A DNA stretch of 8,674 bases from Deltaproteobacteria bacterium. Lineage in GTDB: Bacteria; Desulfobacterota; Anaeroferrophillalia; Anaeroferrophillales; Tharpellaceae. Made by a program: the position numbers and the translations under genes. The notes beneath the pieces were generated by a model. It saw nothing but the letters and a program-made list of their open reading frames with translations. It was not told the DNA's origin and did not search any database. The stretch spans positions 1-8,674 of the forward strand of contig JAUVDU010000048.1 of assembly GCA_030595135.1 (NCBI GenBank), in the 5' to 3' direction. Shown in pieces: positions 1-6,557 of the stretch; the stretch's first letter is position 1, and every line of letters begins with the position of its first letter.

Positions 1-996
1 CTTGTCGAAATGCTGTTAACCGGTGACCTGCTCTTTGTCGGCAGCATCGGTCGTCCCGACCTGGCCGGCGGTGAACTTATAGAAGAACAAATCAGAAACG
101 CTTATCACAGCCTGCGCGTAAAACTTGATGAATTTCCTGACTATGTAGAAGTTTATCCCGCCCATGGAGCAGGCTCTCTCTGTGGTGCCGGAATCAGTGC
201 CAAACCTTCATCGACCTTAGGCTTTGAACGACTGACTAACCCCTTTATGCAACTCGATTTTGAAGATTTCAAAATCCGACTGAGCCAAAACACGCCGCAT
301 CGACCAGTTAACTTCACCCACATTATAAACACCAACCTGCAAGGATCGAAACTTACTGAAAAGTTACCGGTGATTAGCGAGTACAAACCCCTAACCTGTA
401 AAAGATTCCTTGAAAGTGATCCGAACAAGCTGCTCATCGATTTAAGGGAGGCAACCGCCTTTGGCGGCGCCCATATCCCCGGCAGTTTCAATATCGGCAT
501 GGCCGCCAACTCCGCGACCTGGATCGGGAATGTAGTTAAACCGGAGAGCGAAATCCTGCTCCTGGCCAATAATCATCAAGAGATTGAAGCTGCAACAACC
601 ATGTTCCGCAGGGTCGGCTACGACAATATCAGAGGCTACATCATCGGCTTAAGCAGCTGGATTCTAGCGGCTGAAGAGACCGGTTTTCTACCCCAGATCA
701 CCGTCCACTCCCTGCACCATGTGCTCGATAAATATAGCAATCATAGGGTCTTAGATGTCCGCAATGAGCAAGAGTGGCAAACCGGTCACATCGAAAAAGC
801 TGAGCATCTAGCCCTGCCGGAACTTATAAATCGAGGGTTTAACAGCAACCTTGATCAACATATCAGTGTCATCTGCATGTCCGGTTACCGTTCCAACATC
901 GCCGCCTCAATCCTTAAACAGCAAGGCTATAAAAATGTCTACAGTGTTATTGGCGGCATGAGTACTTGGAAGGCCGCCGGCTACCAAATTACTTAG
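1..996 (+). CDS. MBL-fold / double rhodanese protein, CstB-like (5' partial)
   Basis: The reading frame is open from the first base of the window, so the gene begins upstream; the first in-window ATG at 10 lies inside the metallo-beta-lactamase domain and is not the start. Seen: the end of an MBL fold with the metal-site motifs TGDLLFVGSIGRPDL and YPAHGAGSLCG; a first rhodanese-like domain (LLIDLREATAFGGAHIPGS) whose active loop reads LLLANNHQE and has no cysteine; and a second rhodanese domain (VLDVRNEQEWQTGHI) with an intact loop CMSGYRS. MBL + inactive rhodanese + active rhodanese is the layout known from CstB, a persulfide dioxygenase-sulfurtransferase that oxidises cytoplasmic persulfides to sulfite/thiosulfate. 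A role in sulfide or persulfide handling is therefore likely; the exact reaction is inferred. The 3' end overlaps the convergent rfbC gene by 8 bp. No signal peptide can be judged because the N terminus is missing. Confidence 0.87.
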   Translation, partial: LVEMLLTGDLLFVGSIGRPDLAGGELIEEQIRNAYHSLRVKLDEFPDYVEVYPAHGAGSLCGAGISAKPSSTLGFERLTNPFMQLDFEDFKIRLSQNTPHRPVNFTHIINTNLQGSKLTEKLPVISEYKPLTCKRFLESDPNKLLIDLREATAFGGAHIPGSFNIGMAANSATWIGNVVKPESEILLLANNHQEIEAATTMFRRVGYDNIRGYIIGLSSWILAAEETGFLPQITVHSLHHVLDKYSNHRVLDVRNEQEWQTGHIEKAEHLALPELINRGFNSNLDQHISVICMSGYRSNIAASILKQQGYKNVYSVIGGMSTWKAAGYQIT

Positions 997-1552
997 AGCC
1001 CGACCAAAGCGGCAAATGTTCCTTATTAATCGTGGCCAAAATCGGCAGAGAGGTGTCCTTTTCCGAAAGGACAACCTCCTGACCAGGCCACTTTATACCA
1101 ATTCCCGGATCATTCCAAAGCAGCCCGTACTCATCTCCATGAGAGTACAAATCAGTGCATTTATAGTAGACTTCAGCCGTCTCACTCAAAACCATAAAGC
1201 CATGCGCCAGACCCGGCGGCACAAAAAGCTGGTGTCGATTACTTTCTGACAGATTATATCCAACCCAACGGCCAAAAGTCGGCGAACCGCGCCGGATATC
1301 AACGGCCACGTCAAAAATCTCACCCTTCAAAACAAAAACCAGTTTCCCCTGCGGCTGTTTGAGCTGATAATGAAGTCCGCGTACCGTACCTCGTCCCGAA
1401 TATGACATATTATCCTGAACAAAACTGTAAGGCACCCCCCCCTCACTATATTTACCCTGATTGAAGGTCTCCATAAAAAAACCCCGATTATCACGAAAAA
1501 CATCAGGTTTTATCAAACAGACACCTTCGATCTCGGCACCTATAAAATCCAT
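989..1552 (-). CDS. rfbC: dTDP-4-dehydrorhamnose 3,5-epimerase
   Basis: A 187-aa cupin epimerase of normal family length that converts dTDP-4-keto-6-deoxyglucose to dTDP-4-keto-L-rhamnose, a cytoplasmic step in dTDP-L-rhamnose synthesis for surface polysaccharide. Seen in order: FRDNRGFFMETFNQ (about 20-32), RGLHYQ with the catalytic His (about 61), the cupin strand segment GEIFDVAVDIRRGSPTFG, VPPGLAHGF, EVYYKCTDLYSH with the catalytic Tyr (about 130), and LSEKD with the Asp (about 166) that pairs with the His in this family. ATG at 1552 is preferred: AAGGAG lies 8 nt upstream. A TTG one codon earlier is possible but would sit closer to that site. The partners rfbA, rfbB and rfbD are not in the window. 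It is convergent with the MBL-rhodanese gene and divergent from larA, so it appears to be a single-gene unit here. Confidence 0.95.
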   Translation of the reverse strand: MDFIGAEIEGVCLIKPDVFRDNRGFFMETFNQGKYSEGGVPYSFVQDNMSYSGRGTVRGLHYQLKQPQGKLVFVLKGEIFDVAVDIRRGSPTFGRWVGYNLSESNRHQLFVPPGLAHGFMVLSETAEVYYKCTDLYSHGDEYGLLWNDPGIGIKWPGQEVVLSEKDTSLPILATINKEHLPLWSGSK

Positions 1553-1693
1553 CAAGCAATCTCCTTGTAAAAGGGATAAAATCCATACAAAAGGATACCA
1601 CCATCAAGAAGTAAAGAGAAGAAAAAAAGAGATGAAAACAATATTTCAACTAAAAAGGTGAGACCTTGTCGCCGAATACTCAACAATAAAGTG

Positions 1694-1722
1694 TTGTTTT
1701 TACACCCTTCATGATATACAAA
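1694..1722 (+). promoter_or_regulatory. possible larA promoter (weak)
   Basis: TTGTTT (1694-1699) and TACAAA (1717-1722) are 17 nt apart, 55 nt before the larA start. The match to a sigma-70 type promoter is poor, and TATACA at 1715 would be an alternative -10 at 15-nt spacing. A short inverted repeat, CAACA-N6-TGTTG (1681-1696), overlaps the -35 and could bind a regulator. Offered only as the best candidate in the 225-bp gap between rfbC and larA. Confidence 0.25.
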
Positions 1723-1777
1723 ATCGGTGTACTCAGACAACGACCGTTTGTTTAAGGAAACCCGTAAAGGAGAACCT

Positions 1778-3052
1778 ATGAAAATCACACTGAGCTATGG
1801 CCCTGAAGGTTTACCCCTTGAAATAACTGAAAGCCCGGGATTTCAGGGCGTTTTACGACCTCGTGAAGCGCCAGCCGCCGAAAACCCGGAAGCAGCTGTT
1901 TTACAAACCCTGCGCAAACCGATTGCGGCAAAGCCATTGGCTGATCTCGCTAAAGGTCGACAGAGCGCCTGTGTGGTTATCAGTGATATAACCCGCCCGG
2001 TGCCTAACCAGATCATCCTCCCCCCCTTGCTCGCCGAAATCGAGAACGCCGGCATAAAAAGGGAAGAGATTACTATCCTGATTGCCACCGGCATCCATCG
2101 TCCCAATGAGGGTGATGAGCTGATCGCTCTGGTCGGGGCCGAGATTGCCGAAAACTATCGTATCATCAATCACTTCTCCAAAGAGGCGGACGATATGGTT
2201 TTAGTCGGTGAAATTAACGACGGCGTCCCAGCCCTGATCAACCGTCACTACGTTGCCGCCGATCTTAAGATTTTGACCGGTTTTATCGAACCCCATATGT
2301 GGGCCGGTTTTTCCGGCGGCCGCAAATCGATTCTGCCCGGTATCTCTTCACTGGAAACCCTTGAGTATATGCATGGCCCGGAGATGATTGCCCATCCAAT
2401 GACCGTTTACGGGGCTCTTGCAGGAAATCCTTTTCATGAAGCGGGTCTGAGTATCATGAAGAAGGCCGGGGCCGATTTTATGGTTAACGTCACCCTTGAC
2501 ACCAGCAAAAAAATCACTCGGGTTTTTGCCGGCGACCCGGTCAAAGCTCACCTTGAGGGATGTCATTTTCTTGCCCCTTTTTGTACCATGAAACTTGAAG
2601 AACCGCTCGACTTTATAGTTACAACCAACTCCGGTGCACCCTTAGACTGCAACCTCTACCAATCCGTTAAAGGCATCACCGGAGCCGCACCGGTGGTCAA
2701 AGCGGGCGGTGAGATTCTGATTGCCAGCGCCTGCAGCGAGGGTGCCGGCAGTCCCGAATACATTGAAATTTTGCAGATGATTGACACTCCGCAAAACTTT
2801 ATCAAACGCCTTTTAGCGAGAGAGTTTTTTATCCCCGACCAGTGGTGCGCGCAAGAGACCTACCAGGTTATGATTGATCATCCGGTCTGGCTCTACAGCG
2901 ACGGCTTGAGCCCGGCCGAGATTGAAAGTTACCATATGAAACCGGTCAAATCTCTGGAAAAAGCGATAGCCGAATTACTGAAACAACATGGTTCTCAAGC
3001 TCGTTGGGCCGTGGTTCCCGACGGACCTTTGTTGATTCTGCAACTGTCGTAA
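1778..3052 (+). CDS. larA: nickel-dependent lactate racemase (LarA family)
   Basis: A 424-aa protein, the same length as the characterised Lactobacillus plantarum LarA. LarA interconverts D- and L-lactate by hydride transfer with a nickel-pincer nucleotide cofactor bound covalently to a lysine. The key residues appear in the right places, one position lower than in L. plantarum numbering: His107 in ATGIHRP, His173 in GFIEPH, Lys183 in SGGRKSILPG (cofactor lysine) and His199 in LEYMHG (nickel ligand). SDITRPVP at about 69-76 is also typical. ATG 1778 is chosen because AAGGAG lies 5 nt upstream and the protein then begins MKITLSYG; the GTG at 1727 would add 17 unlikely residues. The cofactor genes larB, larC and larE are not in the window. 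Many LarA homologues racemise other 2-hydroxy acids, so lactate is probable but not proven. The next gene, a flavin lactate/glycolate oxidoreductase, supports a lactate-use role. Confidence 0.92.
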   Translation: MKITLSYGPEGLPLEITESPGFQGVLRPREAPAAENPEAAVLQTLRKPIAAKPLADLAKGRQSACVVISDITRPVPNQIILPPLLAEIENAGIKREEITILIATGIHRPNEGDELIALVGAEIAENYRIINHFSKEADDMVLVGEINDGVPALINRHYVAADLKILTGFIEPHMWAGFSGGRKSILPGISSLETLEYMHGPEMIAHPMTVYGALAGNPFHEAGLSIMKKAGADFMVNVTLDTSKKITRVFAGDPVKAHLEGCHFLAPFCTMKLEEPLDFIVTTNSGAPLDCNLYQSVKGITGAAPVVKAGGEILIASACSEGAGSPEYIEILQMIDTPQNFIKRLLAREFFIPDQWCAQETYQVMIDHPVWLYSDGLSPAEIESYHMKPVKSLEKAIAELLKQHGSQARWAVVPDGPLLILQLS

Positions 3053-3107
3053 ATACAGGTACCTATAATTCAAAAGTTGAACTACAGCGGATAACGGTGA
3101 ACTTTGT

Positions 3108-3125
3108 TCGCTGTGAGCGCAGCGA
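3108..3125. repeat. small inverted repeat after larA
   Basis: TCGCTG (3108-3113) and CAGCGA (3120-3125) form a perfect 6-bp stem with a 6-nt loop, 55 nt after the larA stop. No T-run follows, so it is not a convincing intrinsic terminator. It sits 30 bp before the MITE-like element and may be part of the same inserted repeat cluster. Confidence 0.3.
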
Positions 3126-3155
3126 GGAAGTGCCCTTGGGGTGCGCCCTCATAAA

Positions 3156-3239
3156 TGGGGTCACATCTTGACAATGACTGTTGGCAGCTTTTCGGCTTAT
3201 CCAATTATTTCGATACGCCATAGTCAAGAAATGACCCCA
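3156..3239. mobile_element. 84-bp MITE-like element with TGGGGTCA terminal inverted repeats
   Basis: TGGGGTCACATCTTGAC (3156-3172) is repeated inverted at 3223-3239 with 15 of 17 positions identical; only the central dinucleotide differs (CA versus TT). The 50 bp between them encode nothing. Ends of the type TGGGGTCA-NN-TCTTGAC resemble sequences I associate with IS200-like/REP-associated Y1 transposases and their non-autonomous derivatives in proteobacteria; that assignment is from memory. No target duplication is evident, as expected for that group. It lies in the 239-bp gap between larA and the oxidoreductase gene and could alter their co-transcription, since a long hairpin would form in a read-through mRNA. 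Confidence 0.6.
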
Positions 3240-3291
3240 ACCGAGACAAAACGAAACCTGAATGTCACAATCAAACTAAAGAGGCGATAGC

Positions 3292-4899
3292 ATGAGTACC
3301 AACATCATACAGCTTACCAAAGTTTTAAATGATCTTGAATATCAAGAAATTGATGATTTCTGCAACGCCCATCAAGGGATTGAAAATCTTCTTGAAATCG
3401 CTGAATTCCTGCAGGAAAAATTCTCTTTGACGCTGGTTCTGGATCAAGAGATCGTCGCCGGATTCGCATCCGACAGCTCCAACCTTCCGGCCCGGGCCGA
3501 AGCTCTCTGTCGGCCGAATAGCGAGCACCAGACAGCCATCATCTTAAGAGCCGGACGGGCGGCAAAGATTCCGATGACACTCTCCGGCGGCCGCTCCAAC
3601 CTGACCGGCAGCGCAACCGCGGAAGGTGGAATTGTCATTTCGACAGCCAAGCTGGATGAAACAGAAATTGTTGTTGACCGAGAAAAACTCCAGGTAACCA
3701 GTCCGGTCAATATTATCCTTGAAGAGTTGCGTGAAAAGATTCTTGAAGATACAAGGAAAGCTCTTTACTATCCGGTTGACCCCACCAGCCGGGGCGATGC
3801 CTGGGTTGGTGGAACTATCGCCTGTAACGCTTCCGGCTTTACCCCCGGCGAGATCGGGGCGACCAGGGACTGGGTTGTGGGTCTTGATGTCATCCTGCCT
3901 GACGGTCTGAAAATCAAGGCCGTACGCGGTCAGTACATCTCTGAAAACGGAGAGTTCATTCTGGAAGATAAAAAGCAGCAAAGAGGCTGGCCGGTTCCAA
4001 CCTACCCGCAACCCCAGATAAAAAATGCCAGCGGCCCCTTCTCGTCTCCTGACGGCAAAATTGATTTGATCGATATGTTTATCGGCAGCGAAGGTCTTTT
4101 TGGCCTGGTTACCGGCTGCATCCTGAAACTTGCCCCGCGCCCCAAGGAGTATCTCGACCTCTTTTTCTCACTCCTCGATGAAGATCGAGCGATTGCTTTT
4201 TATCAATTCCTCGACCAAGAGCTTGCCGGCAATTTCGGAACCTTAAGCGCTTTTGAATATTTTGGGGTTAACAGCCAGAGCTACATGGATCACAGAGAGC
4301 GCCTCTTTTATGGCGATAATCAGGTGGCTATCTATCTTCAAATACCAATGGGAGAAAAGAGCCTCGACCAGGAGATCGAAATCTGGTTTAACCGGCTTCT
4401 GGCATCTAATTGTGATATCGACCCGGAAGCGGTAATTCTTCTCGACAATGAACCCAAACGCCGGATTTTCATGGAGTCACGCCACTCGATGCCGGCCAAC
4501 GCCCTTGAGGTCATCCAGAAACACGGCACCTACACAATCATGACCGATACCGTCGTCCCACCGGAGCGTTTTGCCGAATTCCTCGACTACATCCACGCCC
4601 TGCTCAAAACTGAAGGTATTGACTATTTATCATTCGGCCACTTTGGCGACTGCCATCTCCACTTCACATTGCTGCCCGAGCAGGAGAAACTGAAACGGGC
4701 GGCCGAACTCTATGACCTTTTCATCGTTAAAGCGGTCGAGTTGGGCGGCGTCTATTCAGGTGAACATGGAACCGGCAAACGCAAACGTAAAGATTTTATA
4801 ACCCTCTATAACCAGGCCGCAATCGAGCAGCTAAAAGCGTGCAAAGCCGCCGTTGACCCCGATTTCCTGATTAACCGAGGTAATGTTTTTATCCCCTGA
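3292..4899 (+). CDS. FAD-binding oxidoreductase, D-lactate dehydrogenase / glycolate oxidase GlcD family
   Basis: A 535-aa flavoprotein with the two-domain layout of this family. The N-terminal PCMH-type FAD domain shows SGGRSNLTGSATAEGG (98-113, the pyrophosphate loop), PVDPTS...WVGGTIACNASG (161-182), TRDWVVGLDVILPDG (191-205) and IGSEGLFGLVTG (265-275). The C-terminal domain has the metal-binding motif GHFGDCHLH (His450, His457) and SGEHGTGKRK (489-498), ending with the family's DPDFLINRGNVF tail. Such enzymes oxidise D-lactate, glycolate or other 2-hydroxy acids and pass electrons to quinone, cytochrome or an electron-transfer flavoprotein. A linker at about 215-258, between the DG strand and the IGSEG motif, seems longer than in GlcD. 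ATG 3292 has AAAGAGG 7 nt upstream. No transmembrane segment or signal is visible. Being next to larA suggests lactate as substrate: the racemase would feed L-lactate into this D-specific enzyme. Confidence 0.92.
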   Translation: MSTNIIQLTKVLNDLEYQEIDDFCNAHQGIENLLEIAEFLQEKFSLTLVLDQEIVAGFASDSSNLPARAEALCRPNSEHQTAIILRAGRAAKIPMTLSGGRSNLTGSATAEGGIVISTAKLDETEIVVDREKLQVTSPVNIILEELREKILEDTRKALYYPVDPTSRGDAWVGGTIACNASGFTPGEIGATRDWVVGLDVILPDGLKIKAVRGQYISENGEFILEDKKQQRGWPVPTYPQPQIKNASGPFSSPDGKIDLIDMFIGSEGLFGLVTGCILKLAPRPKEYLDLFFSLLDEDRAIAFYQFLDQELAGNFGTLSAFEYFGVNSQSYMDHRERLFYGDNQVAIYLQIPMGEKSLDQEIEIWFNRLLASNCDIDPEAVILLDNEPKRRIFMESRHSMPANALEVIQKHGTYTIMTDTVVPPERFAEFLDYIHALLKTEGIDYLSFGHFGDCHLHFTLLPEQEKLKRAAELYDLFIVKAVELGGVYSGEHGTGKRKRKDFITLYNQAAIEQLKACKAAVDPDFLINRGNVFIP

Positions 4900-4983
4900 C
4901 GCAGACTGGCTGGAACCAATTTTTGTAACTATTCAGCGTAAGTAGAAAAGCACCAAATAGTGATGGATTTCAGTAAATTCTGG

Positions 4984-5117
4984 GTAGAGTAGAGAGCAGG
5001 ATTGCCCAGCTTTAACCTCGGCCTATCTGTTTCCGTCCCTTTCGTCTGACGGTGCCTCAATAGCCGTGGCATGACCAAATTCACCTGCCCTCCCTCATCA
5101 AACCGTGCGTACGGTTT
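4984..5117 (-). ncRNA. degenerate domain V and domain VI of the intron remnant
   Basis: Domain VI is well preserved. GAGGGAGGGCAGG (5096-5084) pairs along its length, with G-U pairs allowed, to CCTGCTCTCT-A-CTC (5000-4987), leaving A4990 as bulged branch candidate. Its terminal loop (5001-5083) carries an 83-nt extension. Domain V is reduced to AAACCGT/ACGGTTT with a 4-nt loop (5100-5117). The distal helix, its GNRA-type loop and the 2-nt bulge expected in a domain V of about 34 nt are absent, and the catalytic triad reads AAC rather than AGC. A 75-codon open frame across this region (4929-5156) is a by-product of the RNA structure, not a protein. Confidence 0.62.
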
Positions 5118-5128
5118 TCCGATGTTCT

Positions 5129-5431
5129 TCACTGTAAGGCATGCGCTATCTTCCATTTAGCGTTAGTTGGTATTTTATACAGACCAAGTTGACGGTAGAG
5201 AAAATCCGACGAAAATCGGTTATACCCACCTGTTCGGGTACGCACCTTATATCGTGTACGCAAGTGTTTGCGTACACGTTCCTCTGTAAACCACTTGACC
5301 TGCCCCAGTACTTTCGTGCTGTTTCCACAGTGAAAGTAAGCAGACCATCCGCGCACTACTTGATTAACCTCTTTAACTAACAGGGGAAGTGGTACGGGAG
5401 TTCTTCTACGATCGGTAAGTTCTTTCACTCT
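5129..5431 (-). pseudogene. group II intron maturase, C-terminal fragment
   Basis: The 100 residues beginning RVKELTDRRRTPVPL are the maturase (X/GIIM) end of a group II intron reverse transcriptase. Recognisable blocks are EVNQVVRGWSAYFHCGNST, the basic stretch ERVRKHLRTRYKVRTRTGGY, and the terminal LYRQLGLYKIPTNAKWKIAHA. The stop at 5129 is in the normal place, so only the 5' end is lost. The reverse transcriptase domain with YADD is absent. It is in frame with the transposase fragment upstream, giving a continuous chimeric frame. It belongs to a different intron lineage from the complete intron to the right, judged by its unlike C terminus. Confidence 0.88.
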
Positions 5432-6190
5432 GGCGGTAATGAGATTAACATCAATGCCCATTGCCTGCGCCAGCTTAACAAGAAATGGTAGAAACTTGCT
5501 GTCATGATGGTTTGCTGGTGCCAATATAGAGACAAGAGGAAAACTCTGTCTGCTCTGAACGTCAATTACTGTGAGGGTATGTAGACGGTAACCAACAATA
5601 TATATTGATTTATCTCGTTTATTGCGCCGCGTGCCGCAGTCACAGTCAAGGTCACCGTAAATACGTATCTTCTTTCCTTTGATTGTCATGATGGCCAAAG
5701 GAACTTTACAGTCATTTGCTAACTCTGTGGAATCAACAGCGCAGAGGGTGCAACCTCCGAGCAGATCTGATTTGTAAAAATGGTGAAGAAAATATATAAG
5801 AAGATTGATTTGTTGCTTAAACGTCATATTGGTTCTAAATCTACTGAGCTGCGTATGGTCTATGGTTGTATTTTTATGTAGAGGCAAACCGATAAAAACT
5901 CGGTTTTGCTGGCGATCTAAGCCCAAATATTCATCATCACAGAAATCACGGTAACTGATCTCAGGATATTTGAGAGCCTTTAACAGTTCTGCTCGAAATA
6001 AATGGCTAGGAAAAATTTTTCTCATGGAAGGACTATAGCTATCATTGGAAAGCAGATTATTGATAATTGTATCATCAATAATCTGATCAATTAATTGTAG
6101 CTCTTCATCCTTTATGTAAATAGCAGAACGATCGTAGTTGCTAAATTTTATGATTCTGCTACAGGTTATTTCGTCAATATATTCAGCCAT
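5432..6190 (-). pseudogene. DDE transposase, N-terminal fragment
   Basis: About 253 residues from the ATG at 6190. Seen: an N-terminal helical region, SHLFRAELLKALKYPEISYRDFCDDEY (the DUF772-like part of IS4/IS5/IS1182-type transposases), CAVDSTELAND with the first catalytic Asp (153), GDLDCDCGTRRNKRDKS, and APANHHDSKFLPFLVKLAQ. It stops at GIDVNLITA; in this family the next residue is normally the second catalytic Asp (LITAD). The C-terminal half with that Asp and the catalytic Glu is replaced by intron maturase sequence, so the protein cannot catalyse transposition. The upstream in-frame text (DEDLLGINNQLPVSGIINLDK) also looks coding, so the real start may lie some 25-30 codons earlier with a non-ATG or lost start. 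The exact IS family and outer ends could not be determined. Confidence 0.8.
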
Positions 6191-6434
6191 TTTGTCGAGG
6201 TTGATGATACCGCTGACTGGAAGTTGATTATTGATTCCAAGCAGGTCTTCATCCGGGGTTGCAATAAGACAGAAGTTACACCATAATGAAACTGACAATT
6301 CCCAATATTGACAGGTCAGAATGCTTAAGAACCTTAAACAGAATGAACATAAACCACTTAACTTTATTTCCAAACTTATACGGTGCTTCAAAGTTTTGCA
6401 ACATTTCTGGTGAAATAAAAAAATATTAAAACAT
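6191..6434. other. AT-rich stretch between transposase remnant and attC; no gene recognised
   Basis: About 244 bp that should contain the transposase promoter, the outer end of its IS, and the tail of any gene cassette that preceded the attC site. I see no convincing gene on either strand. A plus-strand frame of 29 codons (ATG at about 6330, stop at about 6418) resembles nothing known to me. Confidence 0.4.
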
Positions 6435-6492
6435 GCCCAACGCTTAAATCCAGCGGACGCAAAAAGCCGCGCCGCTGATTTAAGCGTTGGGC
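6435..6492 (+). other. integron attC recombination site
   Basis: A 58-bp imperfect palindrome bounded by GCCCAAC (6435-6441, consensus RYYYAAC) and GTTGGGC (6486-6492, consensus GTTRRRY). The outer arms pair over 15 bp (6435-6449 with 6478-6492), followed by CAGCGG/CCGCTG and CGC/GCG. The left arm has two unpaired bases, C6450 and A6457. On the folded bottom strand these are an extrahelical G and T, the two bases known to direct integrase binding at attC sites. This asymmetry marks the plus strand as the top strand: cleavage would fall between G6486 and T6487 and the following cassette reads rightwards. Unusually, the spacer between the R and L boxes is fully paired. A plain terminator hairpin is the alternative, but it would not explain the consensus boxes, the polarity and the toxin gene that follows. 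Confidence 0.77.
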
Positions 6493-6557
6493 GCGGTTTG
6501 GTGTTGGAAAACATAGAGCATATATCCGGCATATTTGAAGAATTATATTGTTTTGTG

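Larger units (their letters stand above)
4984..5431 (-). mobile_element. group II intron remnant, 5'-truncated
   Basis: Read on the minus strand, this holds the last 100 codons of a maturase (5129-5431), then domain V-like and domain VI sequence, ending ...CTCTACTCTAC at 4984. The end fits the intron rule of a terminal A-pyrimidine, with a bulged A (position 4990) seven nucleotides from the end. The whole of domains I-III, most of domain IV and the reverse-transcriptase region are missing, so it cannot splice or move. The break at 5431/5432 joins it directly to transposase coding sequence. Just beyond its 3' end only 84 nt separate it from the oxidoreductase gene. Confidence 0.82.

Noticed and set aside
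153..569. Minus-strand open frames inside the MBL-rhodanese gene, and similar ones inside larA, the oxidoreductase and the maturase
   Set aside because: Shadows of strongly recognisable plus-strand proteins, with no domain or start signal of their own.
1553..1555. TTG start for rfbC one codon before the ATG
   Set aside because: ATG at 1552 has better spacing from AAGGAG and is the more usual start codon.
1727..1777. Upstream GTG start giving larA 17 extra residues
   Set aside because: No ribosome-binding site for it, overlap with the likely promoter, and the ATG at 1778 gives the family's exact length with AAGGAG in front.
4905..4926. Intrinsic terminator after the oxidoreductase gene
   Set aside because: TGG-AA-CCA before TTTTT gives a stem of only about 3 bp.
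4929..5156. A 75-codon minus-strand small protein
   Set aside because: It translates the domain V/VI region of the intron remnant; the RNA pairing explains the sequence better than a protein.
4948..6388. AAGCACC-led imperfect inverted repeat (4948-4972 and 6364-6388) as ends of the damaged IS
   Set aside because: Only 16 of 25 positions agree and similarity does not extend outward; too weak to call terminal repeats, though the positions would be sensible.
6435..6492. Rho-independent terminator instead of attC
   Set aside because: No T-run follows on the plus strand (GCGCGGTTTG), and the consensus boxes and two extrahelical bases are specific to attC.
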